From positions 1 through 64,000 of the IMG/VR virus record IMGVR_UViG_3300024520_000057: a stretch of DNA of 64,000 nucleotides. One strand, 5' to 3'. Shown here piece after piece: positions 23,469 through 32,929 of this stretch. Origin of the DNA: a virus. Under the pieces are notes generated by a model, which saw only the letters and a program-made list of their open reading frames with translations, was not told the DNA's origin and did not search any database. A program made the position numbers and the translations under genes. Position 1 is the stretch's first letter; every line of letters begins with the position of its first letter.

Positions 23469-24416
23469 ATGGCAAAATTGTTTCACATAGGAACATTGGT
23501 TGGTGTGAATTCAACATCAGATGGATACAGAACAAAGGGATTTAAAAAGGTATTTGATTCTGTTTATTTTTATGACTACAGAAAAAAACATAAATTTAAT
23601 AAATTATGGACACACATAGGTGATTTCAAACCAGATATAATATTCATAAACAAAGCTGAATTAATCCCTGGATGGGAAATACAAAAAATAAAGAAAAGAT
23701 TTCCAAATATATTTGTAGCTTATTATTATGGAGATTCACCAGAAGATGTCAAAGATTATGCATTATTATTAGGCAAGCAAGCAGATGTTTTGCTTGTTCC
23801 ACATTTCCATAAACAGTCCTGGAATTATTGCTACAACAGAGGTGTTAAATTAATAATAAAATATTATCCAGGAACAGATTTAGATGTATTTAAGAAAATG
23901 GATAAGGAAATAGAATATGATATTGCATTTGCTGGAACAAGAACTGATAAGTGCACAAATTCAGCATTAAGATATGATTTGTTAACTGGATTGTCTGAAA
24001 AATATAGAGTTGCTGTTGCAGGCGGTGGTGCTTGGAAAGATGTAGATGGGCTGCATTATAAAGGATTTTGTTATGGTGAAGAATTATCAGAATTTTATTC
24101 CAAGTCAAAATTTATTTTAAGCATTGATAATAACAATACATATGCTGGAATAAGCAATAGAATAATGAATGCACTTTCTTGTTCTGTGCCTGTATTGATG
24201 TATTATTTTGAAGGCTATGAATCTTTGGGATTAAAGGATGGTTATAATGTTATTGTATTTAAAGATTTCCAACACTTGCTGCTTCAGATTGAGATGTATA
24301 TGAAGTCACCAGACCTTTGCAAATCAATTGGAGAAAATGGCAGAAAATTGATATCAGAAAAACATACTTATGAACACAAAGCATTAGAATTGAAGATGAT
24401 ATGGGAAGGACATTAA
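23469..24416 (+). CDS. CgeB-like glycosyltransferase (GT-B)
   Basis: This 315-aa protein lacks a signal peptide and has the CgeB/DUF3880-type layout: KLFHIGTLVGVNSTSDGYR, DFKPDIIFINKAELI, YDIAFAGTRTDK, and the C-terminal SNRIMNALSCSVPVLMYYF with ENGRKLISEKHTYEHKALEL. It is a clear paralogue of the gene at 39778 (shared KHTYxH and YDIxFxG motifs). The sugar and acceptor are unknown. Confidence 0.8.
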   Translation: MAKLFHIGTLVGVNSTSDGYRTKGFKKVFDSVYFYDYRKKHKFNKLWTHIGDFKPDIIFINKAELIPGWEIQKIKKRFPNIFVAYYYGDSPEDVKDYALLLGKQADVLLVPHFHKQSWNYCYNRGVKLIIKYYPGTDLDVFKKMDKEIEYDIAFAGTRTDKCTNSALRYDLLTGLSEKYRVAVAGGGAWKDVDGLHYKGFCYGEELSEFYSKSKFILSIDNNNTYAGISNRIMNALSCSVPVLMYYFEGYESLGLKDGYNVIVFKDFQHLLLQIEMYMKSPDLCKSIGENGRKLISEKHTYEHKALELKMIWEGH

Positions 24417-25627
24417 AAAAACCAACACCTGTTGGGGAATATTTCCTTGACCACTTAACAGGTGCCATAGCAAATCCAGCTGTTATTGAATCCACAGATA
24501 TTTGGAGCGATGAGATCTGGGAAGAACAGCCAGTGGATGTAGAAACATTCTGTGAAGAATTTGTTGGGGAAGGATTATTTCCAATACAGGCAGGATTTGC
24601 TGAAGAAACAATGGGTTCTAACCCAATGGTTTGGGATGATAAATATTATGGTGGAATTGCATATTGGGGAAAAGGATGTGTATCTGGTGATACTATTCTG
24701 AAAGATGAAAAAACAGGAAAAGAATATACAATTAAAGAACTTGCTGAAAGTAAAAAATCTATTTATATAAAATCTTTGAAAACTTATTTTAATGTTAATA
24801 TTAGAAAGGATAGACACCAATATATTATTAAGAAAACGGGCATTCCATTTAAAAAAGGTGTAACTGAGTTGTTCAAAGTGAGATTGAAAAGTGGTAAGGA
24901 AATTATTGTTAGCAAAGAACATAAATTTTATACATCAGATGGATGGAAGAAATTGAAGGATTTAAAAATTGGTTCAAAATTAATAACATCTGAATTGATA
25001 CAAGATAGATTAACAAGTGAACAAGAATTACAAAGAAGAAATAAAATTAGCAATACTTTGAAAGGTATTAAAAAGACACCTGAACATATTTTAAATATGA
25101 AAAATGTTGAATGCTCAAGTAGATTTAAAAATGGGCACATTCCTAATTTTACTGGTGCAGATTTAAGTGAAGAATCTAAAGATAAAATTAGGCAAAAATT
25201 ATTAGGAAAAAAATTGTCTTGTGAAACAAGAAGAAAAATGAGTATTGCTAACAAGGGAATGAAACATCACAAAGATGATTGTCTGTGTATTTGTTGTAAA
25301 ACAAAAAGAGGTGAATTTAAAGTTTATAGAAGATATAATTTACAGTATAATGGATATACATTTAGATCAAGTTGGGAAGTTAAGTTTGCTGTGTATTTAG
25401 ATGGTTTGGGTATTAAATGGGAATATGAACCTGAATCATTTAAGTTAAGTTCAGGCATTTCATACATACCAGATTTTTATTTATCAAAATATGATTTATG
25501 GATAGAATTGAAAGGATTCAGTTCATTTGATGGTAAACAGAAAATGGATTTGTTTGAAAAGGAATATAATAAGAAATTGATAATTTTATACAAGGATGAT
25601 TTGAATAGAATTGGAGTTGGTGTGTGA
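24401..25627 (+). CDS. Terminase large subunit N-terminal part fused to N-intein and homing endonuclease
   Basis: Residues 1-92 are the N-extein of the packaging ATPase, ending in half a P-loop (GGIAYWGKG). C93 begins the N-intein (CVSGDTILKDEKTGKEY). The linker carries NUMOD3-like repeats (LSEESKDKIRQKLLGKK and ETRRKMSIANKG), a Cys knuckle CLCICCK, and a PD-(D/E)xK nuclease (SSWEVKF, YIPDFYL, WIELKG). It ends at TGA 25625. The gene overlaps the upstream transferase by 16 nt. The other half of intein and terminase is the next gene. Confidence 0.88.
   Translation: MGRTLKKPTPVGEYFLDHLTGAIANPAVIESTDIWSDEIWEEQPVDVETFCEEFVGEGLFPIQAGFAEETMGSNPMVWDDKYYGGIAYWGKGCVSGDTILKDEKTGKEYTIKELAESKKSIYIKSLKTYFNVNIRKDRHQYIIKKTGIPFKKGVTELFKVRLKSGKEIIVSKEHKFYTSDGWKKLKDLKIGSKLITSELIQDRLTSEQELQRRNKISNTLKGIKKTPEHILNMKNVECSSRFKNGHIPNFTGADLSEESKDKIRQKLLGKKLSCETRRKMSIANKGMKHHKDDCLCICCKTKRGEFKVYRRYNLQYNGYTFRSSWEVKFAVYLDGLGIKWEYEPESFKLSSGISYIPDFYLSKYDLWIELKGFSSFDGKQKMDLFEKEYNKKLIILYKDDLNRIGVGV
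24677..25624 (+). mobile_element. N-half of split intein with PD-(D/E)xK homing endonuclease
   Basis: The insertion begins at TGT 24677 inside the ATPase P-loop codons and runs to the end of the first gene. The endonuclease residues look intact (Glu in SSWE, Asp in IPDF, Glu and Lys in ELK), so it may still be mobile. The splicing Cys1 is present. With the 38-residue C-half it makes one element of about 1061 bp (24677-25737). Confidence 0.85.
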
Positions 25628-27210
25628 TAAAATACGATGAAATTGAATCTATTGAGAGTGTAGGGGAACAAGATTTTTATGATTTGGAAGTTCCTGATAC
25701 TCATTGTTATTTTGCTCATGGGATATTAAATCATAATAGTGGCAAGGATAGAACCATATCGAAAATTCAGCTGTATGTTGTTTATAAGCTTATGTGTATG
25801 AAGGATCCACAGAAGACTTTGAGGGAAGTGTATGGATGTTCAATTGGACATGGCGATGCAATTGATATTGGAAATATGAGTATCAATGCTCGTCAGGCAG
25901 TGAATGTTTATTTCAAGAAATTCAAACAAATGTTGAAGGCAGTCAGAAGTCCTGCAACAGGGAAAAATTGGTTTGCCGAAAAGGGAGTTGATTTGAGGGA
26001 TGGATATGATGTCCAAAGTGCTGAAGTTCGTTTTCCAATGAACATAACAGCTCATTCCCTCAATGGAGAAACAAATACTGGAGAAGGGCTAACTTTGTTT
26101 TTTGTTACTATTGATGAATTTGGGTCATTTCCTGCAGAGAAGGCATTTGATTTGTTGGATGCAGCCAGAGATACAGTGGAAAGTAGATTTACAAAATATG
26201 GAAAGGTGTGTGTAATTAGCTATAAATACAATCACAATGATCCGATGGATACACTTTATAACAAAGAAAAAAACAATCCTGAAATTTATACCAGCAAGGC
26301 ATCAACTTGGGAAGTTATGGTAAACAGAGAAAAGTCTGATTTTGCAAGGAAGTATTTACAGAATCCAGAGAAGGCAAAAATGACATATGAATGTGAAGGT
26401 GGGATTGAGGAAGGTGGATATGTTACAAAGAAATACATGCTTGAATATATGTTTGATGGAATGTATGTGAATCCAGTTCAGGGAGATTTAGTATCAGTGG
26501 ATGGATCTTATTTACATGCCTTGAAGTTTAATCCTAAATTCAGGGGAGTAACAGGCAGAATTTATGCAGTTCATGTTGATATGGCAAAAGGAAAAGTTGA
26601 GGAGAAGGGGGATGCTGCTGGACTTGCACTTGCTCATTGTGAACTTATGACGGCAAAGATAGATGCTGATTTGAAAAGGGAGCTGATTCATGAAGGAATA
26701 ATTTTGCCAGATACATTTTCAGAAAAATTGAAAGGCAGGAAAGGTGTGGTCATAGATTTAGCACTACAGCTTATTGCAAAGAAAAGAGCTGAAATTGAAT
26801 TTGCTGATGTTAGGAAATTTATTTTGTTTTTAAGAGATGTTCTGAAATTTAACATCAGGTTTGTAACTTTTGATGGATGGCAAAGTGTTGAGTCTATTCA
26901 GGTTCTGAAGTATCATAAAATTGTTGCTGATGTTTTGTCTGTTGACAGAAATAATGAGGCATATGATTTATGGAAAGAGTTGATGTATCAGCAATTGATG
27001 AAATGTTATCCACACCCAATTGCAAGACGAGAGGCAAGGGAATTGATAACAGCTGACAATGGCAAGATTGACCATCCTGAGAAAAGCTGGGACAGGGAAG
27101 TGATGGAGGGGATTGATAAGGGAAGCAAAGATGTAATGGATGCAATAGCAGGTGTAACAAAGAATTCGTATGATAGAATAAGCATTTCACCAACAGTATT
27201 TTTTGGATAG
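25624..27210 (+). CDS. C-intein plus terminase large subunit C-terminal part
   Basis: GTG 25624 overlaps the stop of the first half (GTGA), with GGAG 7 nt upstream at 25613-25616. Residues 1-38 are the C-intein, ending HGILNHN, with Ser39 as +1 nucleophile. The extein resumes SGKDRTISKIQLY, completing the P-loop. Walker B is FFVTIDEF near 160-167. The nuclease domain has HVDMA near 316 and KDVMDAIAG near 502. The spliced terminase would be about 582 aa (92 + 490). Confidence 0.9.
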   Translation: MIKYDEIESIESVGEQDFYDLEVPDTHCYFAHGILNHNSGKDRTISKIQLYVVYKLMCMKDPQKTLREVYGCSIGHGDAIDIGNMSINARQAVNVYFKKFKQMLKAVRSPATGKNWFAEKGVDLRDGYDVQSAEVRFPMNITAHSLNGETNTGEGLTLFFVTIDEFGSFPAEKAFDLLDAARDTVESRFTKYGKVCVISYKYNHNDPMDTLYNKEKNNPEIYTSKASTWEVMVNREKSDFARKYLQNPEKAKMTYECEGGIEEGGYVTKKYMLEYMFDGMYVNPVQGDLVSVDGSYLHALKFNPKFRGVTGRIYAVHVDMAKGKVEEKGDAAGLALAHCELMTAKIDADLKRELIHEGIILPDTFSEKLKGRKGVVIDLALQLIAKKRAEIEFADVRKFILFLRDVLKFNIRFVTFDGWQSVESIQVLKYHKIVADVLSVDRNNEAYDLWKELMYQQLMKCYPHPIARREARELITADNGKIDHPEKSWDREVMEGIDKGSKDVMDAIAGVTKNSYDRISISPTVFFG

Positions 27211-27218
27211 GAGAGGAT

Positions 27219-27698
27219 ATGTTCAAACGAGCTAAAGAGGAAAAGGGAGGAATAAATGATAGACCAAAAACAAAAAGACCATCACCTCCCAAAGGACAAG
27301 GAGGTAGTCAATCAGAAATTCTAAAATTATCAGTAGCACCTGCTCCAGATGAAAATGAGGAAAAGGAACAAAAGAAGATTGATGGTGATGAAAGATTTAA
27401 AAAGGAGGAGGTGATTGGAAAGCAGTTTGATAGAAGAAATAGAAAGGAAACCAGAAGGGCAAAAAGATTAAAATTATTGCATGATTTGAAAACATTTATT
27501 CCATCATCGATTTCTGTGTTAATGTATGGTATTAATGTGATTTTAGATTATGTATTTAACCTTTTCACAATGGCTTGTATTGTTTATGTTATATATTATG
27601 GGATTGATTTTCTATTGAATGGTGGTGATATTTACAGAGCAGGAGTGTCATTGGTCTTTTTGGTTGTATTGGTTTGGATTAATGAGAAAATTCATTGA
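27219..27698 (+). CDS. Membrane protein with basic N-terminal region, 159 aa
   Basis: The first 90 residues are charged, rich in Lys, Glu and Pro, without a signal peptide. The C-terminal part has two hydrophobic segments (VFNLFTMACIVYVIYYGIDF and AGVSLVFLVVLVWI). It lies between terminase and portal genes. No known family; it could be a packaging-associated or membrane-targeted protein. Confidence 0.55.
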   Translation: MFKRAKEEKGGINDRPKTKRPSPPKGQGGSQSEILKLSVAPAPDENEEKEQKKIDGDERFKKEEVIGKQFDRRNRKETRRAKRLKLLHDLKTFIPSSISVLMYGINVILDYVFNLFTMACIVYVIYYGIDFLLNGGDIYRAGVSLVFLVVLVWINEKIH

Positions 27699-27706
27699 GG
27701 TGAAAT

Positions 27707-29260
27707 ATGTTAGGTTTTAAAAAGAACTTTTTTGTAAAAGCAGAAAAATTGAGTTCCATTGACTCAAGGGAAGTGCAGTTTGGTGGTGGCAAGACTGATG
27801 GTGATATTGAATATCCTGAAAAGATTTCAACACTTACATTTGCTCAAATGGATAATATGTATCTTGCAAATGTATGGATAAGGGCATGTGTTGATAAGAT
27901 AGTGGATAGGGTGTCAGATATCAATCCATTGATTAAGCCATTATCATATGGAAAAGCAGGACAGCCAACAGATCAAACCAAAAGGAATATGTTTGCACTT
28001 GGGGAACTCATCACAAAACCAAATGATAACAATGAGAGCTTTGATTCCTCATTGCGAAAGAAAGTAACAAGGGACATGCTAAAGTATGATGCTGCAGCCA
28101 TAGAGATTGTAAGAGAAACAAATTTAGCAACTGCCAAAAAAAGGATTCAAATTTATGCTGTTCCAGGAAATTCAATTAAGCTGAATGTCAATGAAAAAGG
28201 GATGTTTGATAAACAGAAATCTTATGTTCAGATTGATTTTGAAATGAAGGAAATTGCAAGCTGGGGAATGGAAAGGATAATGTATTTCATGCAGAATCCC
28301 AGATCCAATAGTGTTTATGGATTGTCTAAACTTGAGTCATTGAATCAAACAGTTACAGCTGAGTTATATGCCAGCCAGCACAATTTAGATTTTTTCTATA
28401 ATAATGCTACACCAAGATTTGCAGTGTTAGTTGAGGGAGCTGGAACAGGACAGGCAGATGCAGCAATTGAAAGATTCAGGTCATGGTGGAGAAGGGAATT
28501 GCAGGGACAACCTCATAAGCCGTTGCTGATTGCAACTGAAGAAGGAAACATAAAGTTTGAAAAGGTAGGACTTACAAATGATGAAATGCAGTTTCAGGAA
28601 TACAGTAGATGGCTGTTAACAAAGATAATGGCAATTTACGATATGCAGCCAATTGTGTTAGGTGTTGTGGATGTTGGAATGGGAAAGCTGAATAGCAATG
28701 AACAGACAAAGCTGTTTAAAAGGGATGCTGTTAGACCACACCTGAAATTGTTTTCAGAAAAATTTAATAACCAAATTGTATTTGCTAAATCTGGATTTGG
28801 GTTCAATGATATATATTTAGATTTTGATTTGGAATTGGATGATAAGAGGGAACAGGCAGAATGGCATGAAATTTATACAAGGAATGGAGTCCTTACAATC
28901 AATGAAATAAGAGTAAGGGGACTGGGGCTGAATCCTGTGCCATGGGGAAATGTTCCTTATTTACAGAATAATTTAGTTCCATTTGGAATAAATCCAAAAA
29001 CAGGGGAATCAGCTGTTCCAGTTACAGCTCCATATTCATTGGCAACACAAACTGATAATCCACCTATTGTTCCAACAGTAATATCAACAAAGACACAGCT
29101 GTTAAAATATTTAGAGGAAGGAAATGGATTTCCAGTTGGATGGGAAACAATGGATCCTGGAAAAAGACTTGAGATATTAGATGAAATTGTCAAGGCAAAG
29201 GACAAGATGTTGTCTAAAGTTTATTTATTTCCAAAAGGAAATGTAGTAGATGCAGACTGA
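27707..29260 (+). CDS. Portal protein
   Basis: This 517-aa protein has the PBSX/HK97-type portal pattern: a Trp/Cys segment LANVWIRACVDKIVDRVSD, then KYDAAAIEIVRE, and the wing region IASWGMERIMYFMQNPRS with NSVYGLSKLESL. Near 280-320 is KFEKVGLTNDEMQFQEY then RWLLTKIMAIYDMQPIVLG, typical of portals. It forms the dodecameric DNA channel of the head. The next gene overlaps by 11 nt. Confidence 0.9.
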   Translation: MLGFKKNFFVKAEKLSSIDSREVQFGGGKTDGDIEYPEKISTLTFAQMDNMYLANVWIRACVDKIVDRVSDINPLIKPLSYGKAGQPTDQTKRNMFALGELITKPNDNNESFDSSLRKKVTRDMLKYDAAAIEIVRETNLATAKKRIQIYAVPGNSIKLNVNEKGMFDKQKSYVQIDFEMKEIASWGMERIMYFMQNPRSNSVYGLSKLESLNQTVTAELYASQHNLDFFYNNATPRFAVLVEGAGTGQADAAIERFRSWWRRELQGQPHKPLLIATEEGNIKFEKVGLTNDEMQFQEYSRWLLTKIMAIYDMQPIVLGVVDVGMGKLNSNEQTKLFKRDAVRPHLKLFSEKFNNQIVFAKSGFGFNDIYLDFDLELDDKREQAEWHEIYTRNGVLTINEIRVRGLGLNPVPWGNVPYLQNNLVPFGINPKTGESAVPVTAPYSLATQTDNPPIVPTVISTKTQLLKYLEEGNGFPVGWETMDPGKRLEILDEIVKAKDKMLSKVYLFPKGNVVDAD

Positions 29261-31067
29261 TGTTATTGAGAAGCAACAAACAGATACAGAACTTTTATTT
29301 CAGTGGCAACTTCTGGAAGAGGAAAGACTTGAAGCAAGACTGCAAAAAGAATTTAAGGATGCCAAGAGCAACACACTCAAGCTTTTCAATGAAGAGTTTG
29401 TTCCACTGTATGAATTAAGCAATAAATTTTTATCCTCATCACAAGAACTCACCAGAATAGATTTTGCACCAAAGTTCAAATACAAACAAGTCGGGGACTA
29501 CAGATTCAAAGTTCACACTTTTCCAGTTAAGATTAAAGAATGGTTTGAAAAATCTCCAGGAGATATTCCACAGTCATTAATCAATGTAATTGCTGAGGTA
29601 AATCCAGATCCATTTGGAACAGCTCTGACAGACTCTGTTTTTAGGGGAGTTGATGCAGGAGGTCAAAGTGTATTCAAGACCTTTGACATTGGAATTGATT
29701 TTGCTTTACTGGATCCTAATGTTGAAAATTATTTGAGAAATTATCAGATACAACTTGCTTCAGCTGTAACAACAGAAATCTCTAATAAGATTAAATTTGA
29801 AATACTTGATGGGATAAGAAATTTCGAAAGCATTCCTGAAATCAGGGGAAGAATATTGGAAGTCTGGAACAAGCCGATTGAGGTAAATGTTTCCACTAAA
29901 ATAGATACACAGGGAAATGTTCTTAGACAAGGATACAGATATAATATTTCACCTGATAAATGGGCAACAACAGTAGCAAGAACAGAGGTGTCAAGAGCAT
30001 TTGCATCAGGAAGATTGGAATCTTATAAACAGATTGGAGTTGTTGAAAAAGTCCAGTTTATGGTTACACCTGATGAAAGGTTGTGTCCAAACTGTAATTT
30101 GATGGATGGACAAATTTTTACAATTCCAAATGCAGCAGGTTTGATTCCACTTCATGCTATGTGTAGGTGCACTTGGATTCCAGTTTTAAAGGGTGATGTT
30201 AATGCAGCAAAAACACAGGCAGCACAGAATGTAGAAAAGTTATACAAGAATGTTAAGAAGGCTGATCCATTTCAAAAAGCTGTAGATGCCAGATGGGCAA
30301 CTTTTAAGGATAAGCATGCTGGTGAATTAAAGAAAATTAAAGAGTTTAATAAAAATTTTAAAAAGCCGTTAATTAGTAAGGGAGAATTGGGAGATTTATA
30401 TATCAGGATGAATTTGTCAGCAGCATTCCAAAATGATATGATTGCAATGTATCACCAAACAATGGGAGCTGTTCTTCACAGCCAGTTTAGAGTAACAATG
30501 TTAAATTGGTATGGATCAGCAAATAGTGGTGGGGCAGGTTTGTTGAAGAATGCTGCATCTGTTCACAAAAAATCAAGTGTGTTGTATCATGACTATGAGT
30601 TTATAGACCATGACAAATCATTGATTAAATGGTTTAAGGATAATGTTGAAAGGTCATTTAAAGGAATGAGAATGGATCCGAATCATTTTCAGGATGCATT
30701 TAAGATTACTCAAATGTTTAGTGAAAAATTTTTAACAGAAGTATATGGGAAAACTATTAAATTATATAGAGGTGTTAAAGCTGATTATTTTGAAAAATTA
30801 GGTATTAAAAAAGGAAGTCTGTCAACCCATGATACACTGAATGTTGGTCAAAATTCACTTACTTCATGGACTGTATCAAAGGATGTTGCACGAGAATTTT
30901 CAAGAGGTGAGGGAAGTGCTGTTCTTGAGATTGAGGTGAATGTATCTGATATTCTCAATCACTTCATATCACCATTTGTGCCCGGCATTGAATTTGTTAC
31001 AGAGTTTGAAATGATGTATATGTCTAAAGGCATAGATACAGCAAGGATTGCTATAATTATGGAATGA
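29250..31067 (+). CDS. Minor head protein (SPP1 gp7/Mu F-like) fused to an ADP-ribosyltransferase
   Basis: Residues about 230-315 are the Mu F/SPP1 gp7 head-morphogenesis domain (WATTVARTEVSRAFASGRL, LCPNCNLMDGQIF, LHAMCRCTW). A helical region follows. The C-terminal 110 residues look like an R-S-E class ADP-ribosyltransferase: Arg in KLYRGVKADYF near 505, Ser-Thr block NSLTSWTVSKDVAREF near 535, and the ExE-like TEFEMMYMS near 580. Such a virion enzyme could be injected and modify host proteins, as T4 Alt does. Confidence 0.85.
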   Translation: MQTDVIEKQQTDTELLFQWQLLEEERLEARLQKEFKDAKSNTLKLFNEEFVPLYELSNKFLSSSQELTRIDFAPKFKYKQVGDYRFKVHTFPVKIKEWFEKSPGDIPQSLINVIAEVNPDPFGTALTDSVFRGVDAGGQSVFKTFDIGIDFALLDPNVENYLRNYQIQLASAVTTEISNKIKFEILDGIRNFESIPEIRGRILEVWNKPIEVNVSTKIDTQGNVLRQGYRYNISPDKWATTVARTEVSRAFASGRLESYKQIGVVEKVQFMVTPDERLCPNCNLMDGQIFTIPNAAGLIPLHAMCRCTWIPVLKGDVNAAKTQAAQNVEKLYKNVKKADPFQKAVDARWATFKDKHAGELKKIKEFNKNFKKPLISKGELGDLYIRMNLSAAFQNDMIAMYHQTMGAVLHSQFRVTMLNWYGSANSGGAGLLKNAASVHKKSSVLYHDYEFIDHDKSLIKWFKDNVERSFKGMRMDPNHFQDAFKITQMFSEKFLTEVYGKTIKLYRGVKADYFEKLGIKKGSLSTHDTLNVGQNSLTSWTVSKDVAREFSRGEGSAVLEIEVNVSDILNHFISPFVPGIEFVTEFEMMYMSKGIDTARIAIIME

Positions 31068-31098
31068 TATTGTATGTTTGAATATAAAGGAGATTGTG

Positions 31099-31275
31099 AT
31101 GCCAGAGAATAAAAAGACAGAATGGCAAAAAAAATACGATGATACAGTAGAAGAGTTGGAAAAGAAATTTAATGTAAAGCCAGATATCATACTGGATACA
31201 TCAGTGGTTGATGATGACTGGAGAATTGAATACAGAAAACAGCTTGCTTTTGATAAAGAAAACCAACCTGCTTAA
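31099..31275 (+). CDS. Small charged protein, 58 aa
   Basis: AAAGGAG 8 nt before ATG 31099 makes this start better than the upstream ATA/ATG-like codon at 31078. It is a coiled charged helix (KKTEWQKKYDDTVEELEKK) with an acidic middle. It may be a small head accessory protein. A non-coding gap of 109 nt follows. Confidence 0.55.
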   Translation: MPENKKTEWQKKYDDTVEELEKKFNVKPDIILDTSVVDDDWRIEYRKQLAFDKENQPA

Positions 31276-31353
31276 AAAATAGCCCACCTGTATTTCCTAT
31301 CTTATTTAGATGGTTTCAATAAAATAGTTTAGTTTTTAAAATATTACAAACTT

Positions 31354-31393
31354 AAATTCCACCCAGAATTATATAAAAAATGGAGTGGAATTT
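31354..31393 (+). other. Inverted repeat over the start of the ChaB-protease gene
   Basis: AAATTCCAC (31354-31362) and GTGGAATTT (31385-31393) are exact inverted copies around a 22-nt loop. The right arm begins at the GTG start codon of the next gene, so the mRNA could hide the start in a hairpin. The rest of the 31276-31384 gap is AT-rich with no clear terminator or promoter. Confidence 0.5.
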
Positions 31394-32905
31394 TTGCCAT
31401 ATTCTTTGCCAAACAATATACCAGATTCCATAAAAGGACTTCCAGCTGGTGCAAAAAAGATTTGGGTGGCTGTATTTAATTCTGTTTTGAGTGGAGGTGG
31501 AAGTGAGGATAATGCAAGGAAAGCTGCTTGGTCAAAAGTAAAGGATAAATACAAGAAGCAAGGGGACAAATGGGTGAAAAAGAAATACACCAATATAAAG
31601 AAATTGCCTGTTAAAGTTCAAACACTCCCAGAAACCACACAAAATGTCTGGATGGCATTATATAACCAAAATAGAACAAATGGATTAACAAATAAACAAG
31701 CTTCTGAAAAAGCTTGGAATTCAGTCAAAGAAAAATTTGAGTGGAATTCTGATAAAGAAACCTGGAATGTAAAAAAATCAATGGAGAATTTTATCATGAA
31801 AGAGTTTTTGAATAAAACAAAAGATAAAGGATTATTCAAGGTATTTATTCCATTTGACCAAGAAAATGGTATGGCAAAAATTCTTGAGAAAGAAGTGGAT
31901 GGGAAGGTAAAGAAATTTTTACATGGAATTGCAAGCAATACAACAGTGGACAGGGAAGATGAAAGAATTTCAAAACAGTTCATCAAAAAAATGCAACAAA
32001 CAGCTTTGGGACTTACTGTTTTCTCTGAGCATGAACATAAGATTGAGAAAACAATTGGATACATTGATGATACAGGAGGAGATGAGGATAATTTTGAAAT
32101 ATTGACTGCACTGGAACCAGAGTTTGAACCTGAAAATAATCCTACAGGCAATGAAGTGGTAACGAATATTTTGAACAAATTAGACCATGGCATTAAGCTT
32201 GGATATTCAGTAGGTGGGAAAGTTACCAAAGCACACAAGGTATTTGATGAGAAGGCACAAAGAGATGTAAGGGAATTGGTGGATGGTGATGTTTATGAGG
32301 TTTCAGTTACAGCAATGCCATCTGCATATGGAACTTGGGTTACACCTATTATAAAAAGTATGAATGAGTTTATTGATGAGGATGTGGAAGTAGATGAAAT
32401 AGAGGAAGAAGTGGAAGAGGAAGCAAGTGAAAAACCAACACTTGAAAAGGATTTTGTATTAAGCTGGGCAATAACAAATGGCAAGGACACAGAGGCTGTG
32501 AAGAAAGCAATTGAACAAAAAAGAAATGAGTTGGGACTTACAGTTCCACAAATGGAGTTGATTACCACTAAACATTTGAGTGGTGAGTTGACAGAGGAAA
32601 ATTTTGAAAAATTATTGACTGCCTTTCAAACAATAAATACACTTGATGATGAAGGTGTTGATACCAAAAAATTATCTAAAGCATTGGATGAGATAATTCA
32701 GCAGGATAACATCAGTGGTCAGTTGTATGATTTGTTTTGGGCATTTAGACAAGCAGTGCATAAGATTGTCTATAATGATAATTTAGAGCCAACAGAGAAG
32801 AAGACCAAAATCAACAGCCTGTCATCTGAATTTGGTGATAAGGTTGAATCCCTTTCTACACAGTTGGCTGAATTAGCAGCAACACTTGATGAACAATTAG
32901 CTTAA
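31385..32905 (+). CDS. Prohead protease (U35-like) with two N-terminal ChaB domains
   Basis: GTG 31385 is the only in-frame start that keeps the first ChaB domain. ChaB 1 (about 5-62) is LPNNIPDSIKGLPAGAKKIW with AARKAAW-type helix; ChaB 2 (about 72-130) is KLPVKVQTLPETTQNVW with ASEKAWNSVKE. The protease follows (about 150-325): LHGIASNTTVDREDERIS, VFSEHEHK with His near 213, and LGYSVGGKV with Ser near 272, ending VYEVSVTAMPS. The acidic C-terminal 180 residues may act as a scaffold. Confidence 0.88.
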   Translation: MEFLPYSLPNNIPDSIKGLPAGAKKIWVAVFNSVLSGGGSEDNARKAAWSKVKDKYKKQGDKWVKKKYTNIKKLPVKVQTLPETTQNVWMALYNQNRTNGLTNKQASEKAWNSVKEKFEWNSDKETWNVKKSMENFIMKEFLNKTKDKGLFKVFIPFDQENGMAKILEKEVDGKVKKFLHGIASNTTVDREDERISKQFIKKMQQTALGLTVFSEHEHKIEKTIGYIDDTGGDEDNFEILTALEPEFEPENNPTGNEVVTNILNKLDHGIKLGYSVGGKVTKAHKVFDEKAQRDVRELVDGDVYEVSVTAMPSAYGTWVTPIIKSMNEFIDEDVEVDEIEEEVEEEASEKPTLEKDFVLSWAITNGKDTEAVKKAIEQKRNELGLTVPQMELITTKHLSGELTEENFEKLLTAFQTINTLDDEGVDTKKLSKALDEIIQQDNISGQLYDLFWAFRQAVHKIVYNDNLEPTEKKTKINSLSSEFGDKVESLSTQLAELAATLDEQLA

Positions 32906-32929
32906 ATTTAATTAAATGAGGTATTAATC

